From the NCBI GenBank assembly GCA_963925545.1, contig CAWUSA010000010.1, positions 1-64,000 of the forward strand: a stretch of DNA of 64,000 nucleotides, read 5' to 3'. The DNA comes from TMED14 sp963925545 (GTDB lineage Bacteria > Bacteroidota > Bacteroidia > Flavobacteriales > Schleiferiaceae). Shown in pieces: positions 7,483 through 15,978 of this stretch. The notes below the pieces were generated by a model. That model did no database searches. It saw only the letters and a list, made by a program, of their open reading frames with translations, and was not told where the DNA came from. The position numbers and the translations under genes are program-made. The first letter of the stretch is position 1. Each line of letters starts with the position of its first letter.

Positions 7483-9648
7483 TTACTTGGTTAGCAAAGT
7501 AATGCTTCCCTTGGTGTCGCCTGAGATGGCGTTGGGGTTATCCTTCACGCGCAAGACATAGAAGTAAGTGCCGTCTGCAAGTAGTCGACCACTTTGGTCG
7601 CGTCCTTGCCATGGGTTGGCGTTATCGTATTGATCGTTCTCATACACAATGTGTCCATAGCGATTCATGATAATGAGGTGACGTGTTGTCGTATAACTCA
7701 TGATGCCTTGAATGATGAAATTGTCATTCTGCCCAGACCCGTTGGGTGTAATCACGTTAGGGACCACCAAGCTGTCAACTGGAGGAATGGGTGGAACAGG
7801 CTCGCCAAACTCTATCCAGTTAGAGTAAGCTGTATCAATCAAGCGATTGGCATTGGCCGTTCGAACACGAACAGCGTACTGTCCGGGAGGTAGGCTGTTG
7901 TGAGAGACCGTGGCAAAGGTGTCAGTGATGGGATTGTTGTACTCCTCCCACTGGTATTGTCCCGGATTGCCCGTTACATTGCGGCCAAATTCAACTTGGT
8001 ACTGTGGGGTGGGCCAAACATTGTAATGGCTCCAAACCACGGGGATATTCTCCGTGTCTGTCATGTCGCCACGCAGCCAGATGCTGTTTCCCACATTAGA
8101 TTGCGGCTGTGACAAGCCATTGACAAAGGCTTCCAGGCGGTAGCGGTAGTGTTGTGCGTCAACATCGCTGGCGCCCAAAGAATAGTCAGCGAAGTCCCTC
8201 AAGGATGAATCAGACAGGTTGGTTACCACATTGAAGGTTGAACCTGCGTCATCTGATCGCCAGATACGGAATGAGTTAAACAAATGAGCATAATCAGCAA
8301 AGGCTATAGAGTCAACGTCCCAATATACATGGGGGTTAATGTCATCATCGATGGTCACATTTGTGACATCCATGACCCAATCCACACAGTCGGTGACATG
8401 CAAAATAATGGTGTCGTATTCGTTCATGTCCTTACCGCATTTATTGAGCAATGTGTTGCCATCATTGCCAATCTTTGAATACAGGTAATAGTCCCCGTTC
8501 ATGGATAAGGGCTTGAAGAGTTTTACGCGCAAGGAGTCCGTCTCACCATTGACATCACAGAATGTCTGCAATTGGTCGATGGGGATGGGTTGACCATTGG
8601 GGGCCGTTAAGCGGAAATCAGAGCCGTCAGGTGAAACAGAGATGCACTCAACTGCCAGTGTGAAGTGCAACATTACAGCAGAATCCAAGCAGTTGTAATC
8701 CACCTGTTGGCGACCTTTCGAATCCAGTGATACTCCCGGTGCATTTTGATCCAATTTCACGCCTTGATTCACAATGGGGTTGCAATTCGATGCTACAGAA
8801 ACCTGAATCTCTCGATTAGATGAGCCCACTTTTTCCCAGAAAAGGTAGGTTGAATCATAGCGGTACTCATTCACCCGCAAGGCGATTACTGAGGTCTCTG
8901 CCTGAATAGCAATAAAGCTGATGTTGCCTGATTGTGGATCCAAGCTAAACGGGGCCAGTGTCGATGTGTGGATAGGGTTCAAGTAAGTATACCCTGCAGC
9001 ATACGGAACGGATACACCGCCACCTGCAGCAAACTCCCTAGCCGGAATCAATTCGTAATTGATAGAATCACCATCAAACTCATAGGCATTTTGCAAATAA
9101 TTGATGTGACCACCGATGCATATGTACGCAAGTGGCGTTGACAAGAAGACGGGTGAGCTGTTGTTTCCTAATGTATTGTTCAACTCTGCCTCGAAATAGA
9201 AACCCTGACCTGCTGAATTCGTAATGCCTGTGACGCCAGGAGGTCGACAGCAAGACTGCCAGTACATAACATAGTCATTACAGGTCTGCGTCAAGATGAC
9301 ATAGCCAATGTAGATGTTTACCATGGGGGTGAAGGTGGAGTTGGCGTTGGAGATGCAATCATAGGCACCCAATGACGCTGCACTAAATTCAGGCTGCGAC
9401 AACGAGCAGCTGAAACTGCTGCTAAAGTTGCAGCTTGATGAAGATATATTGACAGTTTGAGCTGTCCCAAGACCTACACCCGTTTGCTGGCGATATATGA
9501 CCAACTTCACTCGGTACTGTCCGGTAACACCTGAAGAGTCACCTACATACTTGTATTGGATATCACCACCAAGAATGTGAGAGGCTTCTGCCTGGAAAGA
9601 CCAAGTCACGGCAATCAAAAGAAGGAGAATCAAGCGTTTCATATTCAA
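7483..9648 (-). CDS. Type IX-secreted surface protein with gliding motility-associated C-terminal domain
   Basis: This 721-residue protein has a signal peptide at residues 1-22. It then starts SHILGGDIQYKYVG, an opening common to Bacteroidota surface proteins of this kind. The middle is rich in Ser, Asn and Asp with many cysteines and looks like stacked beta-sandwich repeats, one of them fibronectin-like near residues 430-530. The last ~90 residues (VPNVITPNGSGQNDNFIIQG, then NRYGHIVYEN and DGTYFYVLRV) are the type B type IX secretion signal (CHU_C / gliding motility-associated domain). The protein should be exported by T9SS and attached to or released from the cell surface. The gene is monocistronic with a strong terminator; an imperfect promoter element (TAAATTCG) lies about 30 bases upstream. 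The binding target is unknown. Confidence 0.9.
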   Translation of the reverse strand: MNMKRLILLLLIAVTWSFQAEASHILGGDIQYKYVGDSSGVTGQYRVKLVIYRQQTGVGLGTAQTVNISSSSCNFSSSFSCSLSQPEFSAASLGAYDCISNANSTFTPMVNIYIGYVILTQTCNDYVMYWQSCCRPPGVTGITNSAGQGFYFEAELNNTLGNNSSPVFLSTPLAYICIGGHINYLQNAYEFDGDSINYELIPAREFAAGGGVSVPYAAGYTYLNPIHTSTLAPFSLDPQSGNISFIAIQAETSVIALRVNEYRYDSTYLFWEKVGSSNREIQVSVASNCNPIVNQGVKLDQNAPGVSLDSKGRQQVDYNCLDSAVMLHFTLAVECISVSPDGSDFRLTAPNGQPIPIDQLQTFCDVNGETDSLRVKLFKPLSMNGDYYLYSKIGNDGNTLLNKCGKDMNEYDTIILHVTDCVDWVMDVTNVTIDDDINPHVYWDVDSIAFADYAHLFNSFRIWRSDDAGSTFNVVTNLSDSSLRDFADYSLGASDVDAQHYRYRLEAFVNGLSQPQSNVGNSIWLRGDMTDTENIPVVWSHYNVWPTPQYQVEFGRNVTGNPGQYQWEEYNNPITDTFATVSHNSLPPGQYAVRVRTANANRLIDTAYSNWIEFGEPVPPIPPVDSLVVPNVITPNGSGQNDNFIIQGIMSYTTTRHLIIMNRYGHIVYENDQYDNANPWQGRDQSGRLLADGTYFYVLRVKDNPNAISGDTKGSITLLTK

Positions 9649-9753
9649 ACAGTTTTGCGCAAGCGCGGTTATGGATTCACGAATTTAAGGCATGATTGCA
9701 GCAATCTAAGGGGAAATTGCTCATTGACCTCTACAAATGAGTCAACGATGCCC

Positions 9754-11208
9754 TTAAAGGGTTTTTCGTAGGCGAGCCACAGGGATATTCAACTGCTCTC
9801 GATACTTGGCAATAGTGCGACGGGCGATAGGGTATCCCTTGTCTTTCAGCAACTTGGCAAGTGCATCATCTGCCATAGGCTGGCGGCTATCTTCTTCTGA
9901 TACCGCGTCTTCCAGGATTTTCTTAATCTCCCTTGTGCTAACCTCCTCACCCTCTGCATTTGTCATGGATTCCGAAAAGAAGGTTTTAATCAACTTCGTG
10001 CCAAAAGGGGTTTGCACGTATTTCTGGCTTGCCACACGGCTCACCGTAGAAATGTCCATGCCAATCTCATCTGCAATGTCCTTTAGGATCATGGGGCGCA
10101 ATTTGCGCTCATCTCCACTCAAAAAGTAATCCTTCTGGTAAGTCATAATGGCCGACATGGTGATCAACAAGGTGTGCTGACGTTGCTTGATCGCCTCAAC
10201 AAACCACTTGGCTGAATCAATTTTTGATTTAATGAAATGGAAGGCTTCCTTATCAGCCTTGCCGCCTTGCTGCTTCACCTCCTTATAGTGGCTTAGCATG
10301 TCCTTATAGGATCTGGACACATTGAGCTCCGGGGCATTGCGGCCATTAAGGCGAAGCTCCAGCTGATTGTCAACCACCTCAATGGTGAAGTCGGGGATGA
10401 TGGCGTGAGCACTCATGCTGCCTCCGCTAACTGCCAACGCGCCAGGCCTTGGGTTAAGTCTACCTATGGCTTCTATGGCAGCTTTTAGCTCCTCCTCATT
10501 TACATGAAGGGATTCCATGATTTTACTATAGTGCCTTTTAGACAGGGCTGTGAAATGCTTAACGACAACCTTTAGGGCTAATACCCAATGCCCTTCTTTG
10601 GGTTTTCTTTGGATTTGAGCTGCCAAGCATGATTGCACATCGGTGGCTGCGATGCCTGAGGGTTCCATGCTTTGAATCACTTCCAAGGCGGATTGCAGTT
10701 CATCAACCTCAATCATTAAACCCATGGAAAAGGCCAGGTCGTCAACGATGTCTACAAGGGCTCTCCTGAGGTAACCATCATCCTCCAGGGTTCCAATCAA
10801 GTACTTACACAAAGCTTCTTTTTGGGGAGCTAAGTTTCGCATGGCCAGCTGATCATGGAGGATATCTCGCATGTCTTTTGTCTGCACAATAGGTGCCTCA
10901 TACAGCTCATCATCCGCTGAATAATTGCTGATGCTTCGCTCATAGTCCGGCGTGTCATCATCCGTGAGGTAGTCCTCCAGCCCTTCAAAGTCATCGGATG
11001 CAGCATCTTCTTCCTGTGCTGAATCATCCCAGTCATCTGTTTCTTCCTTCTGCTCCAAGGTGCCATCTTCCAGGGCCGGGTTTTCCTCCAATTCCTCCTC
11101 AATGCGATCCTCCAATGCCTGTGACGAAAGCTGAATGAGCTTCATCAATTGAATTTGCTGGGGGGATAGCTTCTGCTGAAGCCTCAAGCCAAGGGACTGC
11201 TTCAACAT
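9754..11208 (-). CDS. rpoN: RNA polymerase sigma-54 factor
   Basis: Sigma-54 (484 residues) directs RNA polymerase to -24/-12 promoters that need AAA+ activators. Region I is Gln/Leu-rich (LRLQQKLSPQQIQLMKLIQLSS). It is followed by the acidic region II (residues 40-90), the core-binding domain, and a helix-turn-helix (ADEIGMDISTVSRVASQKYV). The RpoN box ARRTIAKYREQLNIP near the C terminus contacts the -24 element. It starts 3 bases after the asnS stop codon, so the two form an operon. That pairing recurs in Bacteroidota. No activator gene is present in the window. Confidence 0.97.
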   Translation of the reverse strand: MLKQSLGLRLQQKLSPQQIQLMKLIQLSSQALEDRIEEELEENPALEDGTLEQKEETDDWDDSAQEEDAASDDFEGLEDYLTDDDTPDYERSISNYSADDELYEAPIVQTKDMRDILHDQLAMRNLAPQKEALCKYLIGTLEDDGYLRRALVDIVDDLAFSMGLMIEVDELQSALEVIQSMEPSGIAATDVQSCLAAQIQRKPKEGHWVLALKVVVKHFTALSKRHYSKIMESLHVNEEELKAAIEAIGRLNPRPGALAVSGGSMSAHAIIPDFTIEVVDNQLELRLNGRNAPELNVSRSYKDMLSHYKEVKQQGGKADKEAFHFIKSKIDSAKWFVEAIKQRQHTLLITMSAIMTYQKDYFLSGDERKLRPMILKDIADEIGMDISTVSRVASQKYVQTPFGTKLIKTFFSESMTNAEGEEVSTREIKKILEDAVSEEDSRQPMADDALAKLLKDKGYPIARRTIAKYREQLNIPVARLRKTL

Positions 11209-11211
11209 GCC

Positions 11212-12645
11212 TTAATATGCTGCGTTGCCTGGGGTTCTTGGAAAGGGAATCACGTCGCGAATATTTCCCATGCCCGTCACGAACTGAACCATGCGTTCAA
11301 AACCCATCCCAAATCCGCTATGCACACAGGTGCCAAACTTTCTTGTATCAAGGTACCAGTCCAAATGCGCAGGATCAATGCCAGCAGCTTCCATTTTTTC
11401 AACCAAGACATCATGGCGCTCTTCACGCTGGCTGCCTCCAATCATTTCACCAATGCCGGGAAACAGCACATCCATAGCCCTGACCGTTTTCCCGTCCTCG
11501 TTCATCCGCATGTAGAATGCCTTGATGCTTGCGGGGTAATCAAAAAGAATAACTGGTGACTTGAAATGCTTTTCCACCAGGAATCGTTCGTGCTCCGATT
11601 GCAAGTCCATGCCCCAGTCTTCAATGGGGTACTTGAACTTGCCTTTTTTGTTGGGTTTGCTTCGTTTGAGCACTTCAATGGCCTCTGTGTAGGAACAGCG
11701 CACAAAAGGGTTGTCCAGCACAAATTGCAATTTCTCTACAAGGCCCATTGTTGCCCGCTGTGCTTGAGGCTTCAATTGCTCCTCTTTTTGCATTCGTTCA
11801 TCAAGAAATTCTAGGTCTGCCTTGCAGCGATCCATCACCGCAGCAATGATGTGCTTGGAGAAGGTCTCGGACAGTTCCATATTGTCCTCCAAATCGGCAA
11901 AAGCAACTTCAGGTTCAATCATCCAGAATTCACTGAGATGACGTGTCGTGTTAGAGTTTTCAGCACGGAATGTGGGTCCAAAAGTGTAAATTTTCCCTAA
12001 GGCCATGGCGCCCAGCTCCCCCTCCAATTGGCCACTGACCGTCAAGTTGGTTTTTTGACCAAAGAAGTCCTGACCATAGTCAGGATTTCCCTCCTCATTG
12101 ATTGGCATAGCTTTTTCTGGCAACGTGGTTACGCGAAACAACTCCCCTGCCCCTTCTGCATCACTCGACGTGATGATGGGGGTGTGCAGGTGGTAGAAAC
12201 CCTCCTTGTTGAAGAACTCATGAACCGCAAAAGATGCAGCGTGTCGGATGCGCATCACCGCGGCCATGGTGTTGGTTCGCATGCGAAGGTGCGCCTTCTC
12301 GCGAAGGAATTCCATGGAGTGCATTTTAGGCTGCAAAGGGTAATCATCTGCAGAGGCGTCACCCAAAATAGACAGATCTGTGACATGCAACTCCACGGAC
12401 TGGCCGGAGCCCATGCTTTCAACCAGCTTGCCATCAACACGAAGGCAAGCACCTGTTGTGATGCGCTTAAGTAAGTCCTCACCCATGGATTCAAAATCAA
12501 CCACGGCCTGCAAATTGGCAAGGCAGGAGCCATCATTGAGTGCAATGAAGCGCTTGGAGCGGAAGGTTCTGACCCAGGCGTGAACCTGAATGGATTGTCC
12601 CTGAGGGCTTGTGGTAAGGATCTGGTCGATGCGCGGTGTTGGCAT
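11212..12645 (-). CDS. asnS: Asparaginyl-tRNA synthetase
   Basis: AsnRS (477 residues) charges tRNA-Asn. An N-terminal OB-fold anticodon domain (IQVHAWVRTFRSKRFIALNDG) precedes the class II core. Motif 2 contains FRAENSNTTRHLSEFW and motif 3 GFGMGFERMVQFVTG. The start at MPTPRID is chosen because the in-frame extension upstream lacks family similarity and would cover the promoter region; an imperfect element (CACCTTTG) sits 26 bases before it. A gatC gene is also present in the window (37823), so the amidotransferase here more probably serves Gln-tRNA(Gln) synthesis; that is inference. It is followed directly by rpoN. Confidence 0.96.
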   Translation of the reverse strand: MPTPRIDQILTTSPQGQSIQVHAWVRTFRSKRFIALNDGSCLANLQAVVDFESMGEDLLKRITTGACLRVDGKLVESMGSGQSVELHVTDLSILGDASADDYPLQPKMHSMEFLREKAHLRMRTNTMAAVMRIRHAASFAVHEFFNKEGFYHLHTPIITSSDAEGAGELFRVTTLPEKAMPINEEGNPDYGQDFFGQKTNLTVSGQLEGELGAMALGKIYTFGPTFRAENSNTTRHLSEFWMIEPEVAFADLEDNMELSETFSKHIIAAVMDRCKADLEFLDERMQKEEQLKPQAQRATMGLVEKLQFVLDNPFVRCSYTEAIEVLKRSKPNKKGKFKYPIEDWGMDLQSEHERFLVEKHFKSPVILFDYPASIKAFYMRMNEDGKTVRAMDVLFPGIGEMIGGSQREERHDVLVEKMEAAGIDPAHLDWYLDTRKFGTCVHSGFGMGFERMVQFVTGMGNIRDVIPFPRTPGNAAY

Positions 12646-12792
12646 GGTCTGTGATAGAGTTCTTTCAAGACAAAGGTGCACTTTTTCCGGCATTCCGACC
12701 CCCCTCAAGGGATGAATGCATCGAGAATCTCTGATAAAGCTTGATTCAAAACGAGTCAGATAGGTAGCGTAAGGAAACGTTTTTAACATTAA

Positions 12793-12825
12793 TTGTTTCC
12801 CGTGGGCATTCCCGATGTATCTTCG
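12793..12825 (+). promoter_or_regulatory. Promoter of the TetR-RND efflux operon
   Basis: A TTG at the left edge and TATCTTCG at the right edge are separated by 22 bases, matching the flavobacterial TTG-N17-23-TAnnTTTG pattern with one mismatch. The element ends 6 bases before the regulator's ATG. Confidence 0.55.
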
Positions 12826-12831
12826 CCGCCC

Positions 12832-13485
12832 ATGAGTCCATTAACCCAAGATCATCATCAAAGCATTTTGCAGCGCGCCTCAGGCTTATTCAAGCGCTGT
12901 GGCATCAAAGCTGTGACTATGGACGACGTGAGCAAAGACTTGTCTATTAGCAAGAAAACCCTCTACCAGTATTTCAAAAACAAGGGTGACCTTGTGCAGC
13001 AGTCCGTTGCTTATGTATTTTTACAGCGTCACAACGAGGCCCTTGCCATTCAAGCCAAGCACGACAATGCTGTGGATGAATTGATTGCACTGAATGAGAA
13101 TATTATTCAGACACTAGAAAAGCATACCCCAATGATGCTTTTTGCTCTAGAGAAGTACCACAACAAAACCTATCAATGGCTCGTTCAAAAGCGCAAAAGC
13201 GTCACGCTTAAGATCTACTCATCGAATCTCAAACGCGGCATAGATCAAGGCCTCTACCACGGACAAGTCACCATGCGTGATGTCTCCTACCTGCGATACA
13301 GCCAAATCACTGTCCTAATGGAGGATGATGATTTGACCAACGACATTCCGCTCAGAAACACCTTGCTGTCTTCCAGTCTGGATCTCTACATCAGGGCTAT
13401 CGCTACGCCTCAAGGTCTTTCCTATTACCGAGAACACAGCCAATCAACCATAGCTAACCCAGAGACAATCAAACCCCTGTCATGA
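12832..13485 (+). CDS. TetR/AcrR family transcriptional regulator
   Basis: This 217-residue regulator has the TetR N-terminal helix-turn-helix at about residues 25-50 (VTMDDVSKDLSISKKTLYQYF). A helical ligand-binding domain follows that I cannot assign to a ligand. Its stop overlaps the start of the TolC gene (ATGA), so it is cotranscribed with the efflux pump it presumably represses. Self-repression with the pump would be typical for the family. The chosen ATG lies 6 bases after a promoter element; a reading extending 39 bases upstream would cover that element and is rejected. Confidence 0.9.
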   Translation: MSPLTQDHHQSILQRASGLFKRCGIKAVTMDDVSKDLSISKKTLYQYFKNKGDLVQQSVAYVFLQRHNEALAIQAKHDNAVDELIALNENIIQTLEKHTPMMLFALEKYHNKTYQWLVQKRKSVTLKIYSSNLKRGIDQGLYHGQVTMRDVSYLRYSQITVLMEDDDLTNDIPLRNTLLSSSLDLYIRAIATPQGLSYYREHSQSTIANPETIKPLS

Positions 13486-14834
13486 AACAACTACTCTTGC
13501 TATCAGCATTCATCATGGGCACACTGCTGTCCGCGCAAAACCCTATCCAGCTGAGCTTGAAGCAAGCCCTGGCGTTGAGTGAAACCAACAATGCAGACGT
13601 CCGTGTGCAATCACTTGAAAAACTTGTAGCAAAAAAGGTCCTGGCGCAAAACATCGCCATTGGCTTGCCTTCCGTGTCTGTTGGCGGCAACTATGTAGAT
13701 AACATCGACTTGCCTTCGCAGTTTTTTGACATCAATCAGGACGGCGTGATCGATGAATTGAAGTTTGGAACCCGCTACAGCTCAGCAGGTCAGCTATCCG
13801 TCAACCAGTTAGTCTTTGACGGCTCTTACTTTATAGCTGTGCTGGCAGCTGATGTCCTCAAGGGCATAGCTGACATCAGTTACGAGCAGTCTGTAATCAA
13901 TGCACGCACAGCCACGGCAAAATCCTACCACATGCTTGTCATTCTTCAGGGCAATGTTGACAATGTCATGAAGAGCTTGCGAATTGCTGCAGGCGCTGTA
14001 GACGACATGCAGGCCATGTACGATGAAGGCCTTGTCGAGCAAAGCGACGTGGACCAACTTGCCTTGAACATGGGGCAACTAGAGTCTGCCCTGGCCTATG
14101 CTAAATCCATGCATACAGTGAGTGCCAACTTGCTCAAATTACAGTGTGGACTTAGCGAGGATGTGACGCTGCAACTGACAAGTTCCTTGACGTCCCTGAT
14201 GCTGGCAGCCAATCAAGGCCGTAGTTTGCTTGACAAGCAATTTGACGTGAACGGCCATGTGGATTACCGCGCCCTCGCAGCGCAGCGCTTGGGACAGTCC
14301 TTTATAATGAAGAATGAAGCGATTCAGTTTCTTCCAAAAGTTTACGCGGGCTATGCCCTGAGCCAGCAATATGTAAGTGAGGGCGCCAATGTCTGGGACG
14401 TGAGTGGCATCTCAGCCAACAACAATGTCTTCAGCTCATGGAATGTTAGCGCAAAATGGGACCTGTTCACCTCAGGTAGGCGACTGGCTAAATTCCAAGA
14501 AGAGCAAATCAAATTGCAAGAGATCGACATCCTTTTGGGCCAAACAGCACAAGCCCTTGCTATCCAGCAATCTACGGCTAAAGCTGAATTTCAACATGCG
14601 CTTGCTGACTACCAATTGCAAAGCCGCAATGTCACGATGGCAAAGTCCATTTTAGATGACACCCAAGTCAAGTTAAAAGCTGGCATGGCAACATCCATGG
14701 CTTTCACCCAGGTGCAAAGCCAGTACCAGCAAGCCTTATCTGCACAGCTGTCTGCCGCCCAACAGGCACTGAATAACCACGTCCATCTCGAGCAAGCGCT
14801 CGGGCAATCAACCCATTCATCTCTCAACGACTGA
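13482..14834 (+). CDS. TolC family outer membrane efflux protein
   Basis: This 450-residue outer-membrane channel component has a signal peptide at residues 1-18 ending in LLSA. It then shows two internally similar halves rich in Ala, Gln and Leu that form the long alpha-helical barrel of TolC (for example LSLKQALALSETNNADVRVQ at the start of the first half). It forms the outer part of a tripartite pump with the fusion protein and RND permease that follow 4 and 3 bases apart. Substrates cannot be predicted from sequence. Confidence 0.92.
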   Translation: MKQLLLLSAFIMGTLLSAQNPIQLSLKQALALSETNNADVRVQSLEKLVAKKVLAQNIAIGLPSVSVGGNYVDNIDLPSQFFDINQDGVIDELKFGTRYSSAGQLSVNQLVFDGSYFIAVLAADVLKGIADISYEQSVINARTATAKSYHMLVILQGNVDNVMKSLRIAAGAVDDMQAMYDEGLVEQSDVDQLALNMGQLESALAYAKSMHTVSANLLKLQCGLSEDVTLQLTSSLTSLMLAANQGRSLLDKQFDVNGHVDYRALAAQRLGQSFIMKNEAIQFLPKVYAGYALSQQYVSEGANVWDVSGISANNNVFSSWNVSAKWDLFTSGRRLAKFQEEQIKLQEIDILLGQTAQALAIQQSTAKAEFQHALADYQLQSRNVTMAKSILDDTQVKLKAGMATSMAFTQVQSQYQQALSAQLSAAQQALNNHVHLEQALGQSTHSSLND

Positions 14835-14838
14835 ACCC

Positions 14839-15975
14839 ATGACTACAAAAATTCTATCCACCCTAACGCTGGCAGCTTTGCTTGCCTGTTCGCCTGAAGC
14901 GCCCCAAACAGACCTTGCTTTACTTCAACAGCAACGCGACTCTATTGCCATTTTAGCTTCTGGTCTCGATGACAAAATCAGCCAGCTTGATATGTTAATT
15001 GCGTCACAAGACAGCAACAGAAACCTCAGCACGGTCACCACCACCATGCCTATAGTTGGAGCATTCAACCACAGCTTCAAGGCCTATGGTTCTGTTCATT
15101 CTGACCAAAGTGTCACGCTCTACCCTGAAATGGGCGGCAGCATCACAGACATCCACGTGCGTGGCGGTCAGCGCGTGAAGGCAGGGGACCTTTTACTTTC
15201 AGTTGACAATGCCATGATTCTGGCCAGCCTTGAAGGGGTTAAGTCGCAACTCGCATTAGCTCAAGCCCTATACGGGAAACAAGCGTCACTATGGGAAAAG
15301 GGAATTGGCAGCGAAGTCCAATTCCTGCAAGCCAAAACTAATCAAGCAAGCCTTCAGGCCCAGCTGACTAGTGTCACTGAACAACTTCATATGACAAAAA
15401 TGGTAGCGCCCTTTGCCGGCACCGTTGAGGAGGTCATGGCCAATGTGGGTGAGTATGCAATACCTGGCCAGCCTTTGATCCGCTTGGTGAGCCAAAGCGG
15501 TTTGCGGTTAGACCTGCACGTGCCCGAGTCTTACATCAGTAAGCTCCATGTCAATGACCGAGCTGTCATGCGATTTGACGCCTTGGATAAGCTCGTTGAG
15601 GGACGTATCAGTCAGGTTGGTGGCTACATCAATCCAGGAAGTCGCACCTTCCGCGTCTCTGTAACCTTGCCACAGTCAAGGGACTTCAAGCCCAACATGA
15701 TGGCTTCAGTCGATCTCTTTGACTATGCCGTTGACAGCGCACTATTCATTCCAAGCCGTCTGGTGCTCCAAAGCACAGAGGGTGATGATTTCACCTACGT
15801 GTACCAAGCCAATGGCCTGAGTGGCCTGGTTGTCAAACGTGCCTTGTCAACAGGCATCAGCAATGCTGAACACACAGAAATTTTCAGTGGATTGAAACCC
15901 GGCGATCAGCTCATTGACAAGGGCATCCGTTCGGTGCAAAGTGGTCAGCGTGTCAAGCAACTTACAAGCAAGTAA
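14839..15975 (+). CDS. RND efflux periplasmic adaptor (membrane fusion protein), lipoprotein
   Basis: This 378-residue adaptor has a lipobox ending at Cys17 (TLAALLAC), so it is predicted to be lipid-anchored. A helical region at residues ~27-55 precedes the barrel-sandwich half EMGGSITDIHVRGGQRVKAGDLLL. The alpha-hairpin lies near 120-185, and the second lipoyl half reads MVAPFAGTVEEVMANVGEYAIPG-like. A beta-barrel and membrane-proximal domain complete the HlyD/AcrA layout. It joins the TolC and RND subunits of the same operon. Confidence 0.92.
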   Translation: MTTKILSTLTLAALLACSPEAPQTDLALLQQQRDSIAILASGLDDKISQLDMLIASQDSNRNLSTVTTTMPIVGAFNHSFKAYGSVHSDQSVTLYPEMGGSITDIHVRGGQRVKAGDLLLSVDNAMILASLEGVKSQLALAQALYGKQASLWEKGIGSEVQFLQAKTNQASLQAQLTSVTEQLHMTKMVAPFAGTVEEVMANVGEYAIPGQPLIRLVSQSGLRLDLHVPESYISKLHVNDRAVMRFDALDKLVEGRISQVGGYINPGSRTFRVSVTLPQSRDFKPNMMASVDLFDYAVDSALFIPSRLVLQSTEGDDFTYVYQANGLSGLVVKRALSTGISNAEHTEIFSGLKPGDQLIDKGIRSVQSGQRVKQLTSK

Positions 15976-15978
15976 ACC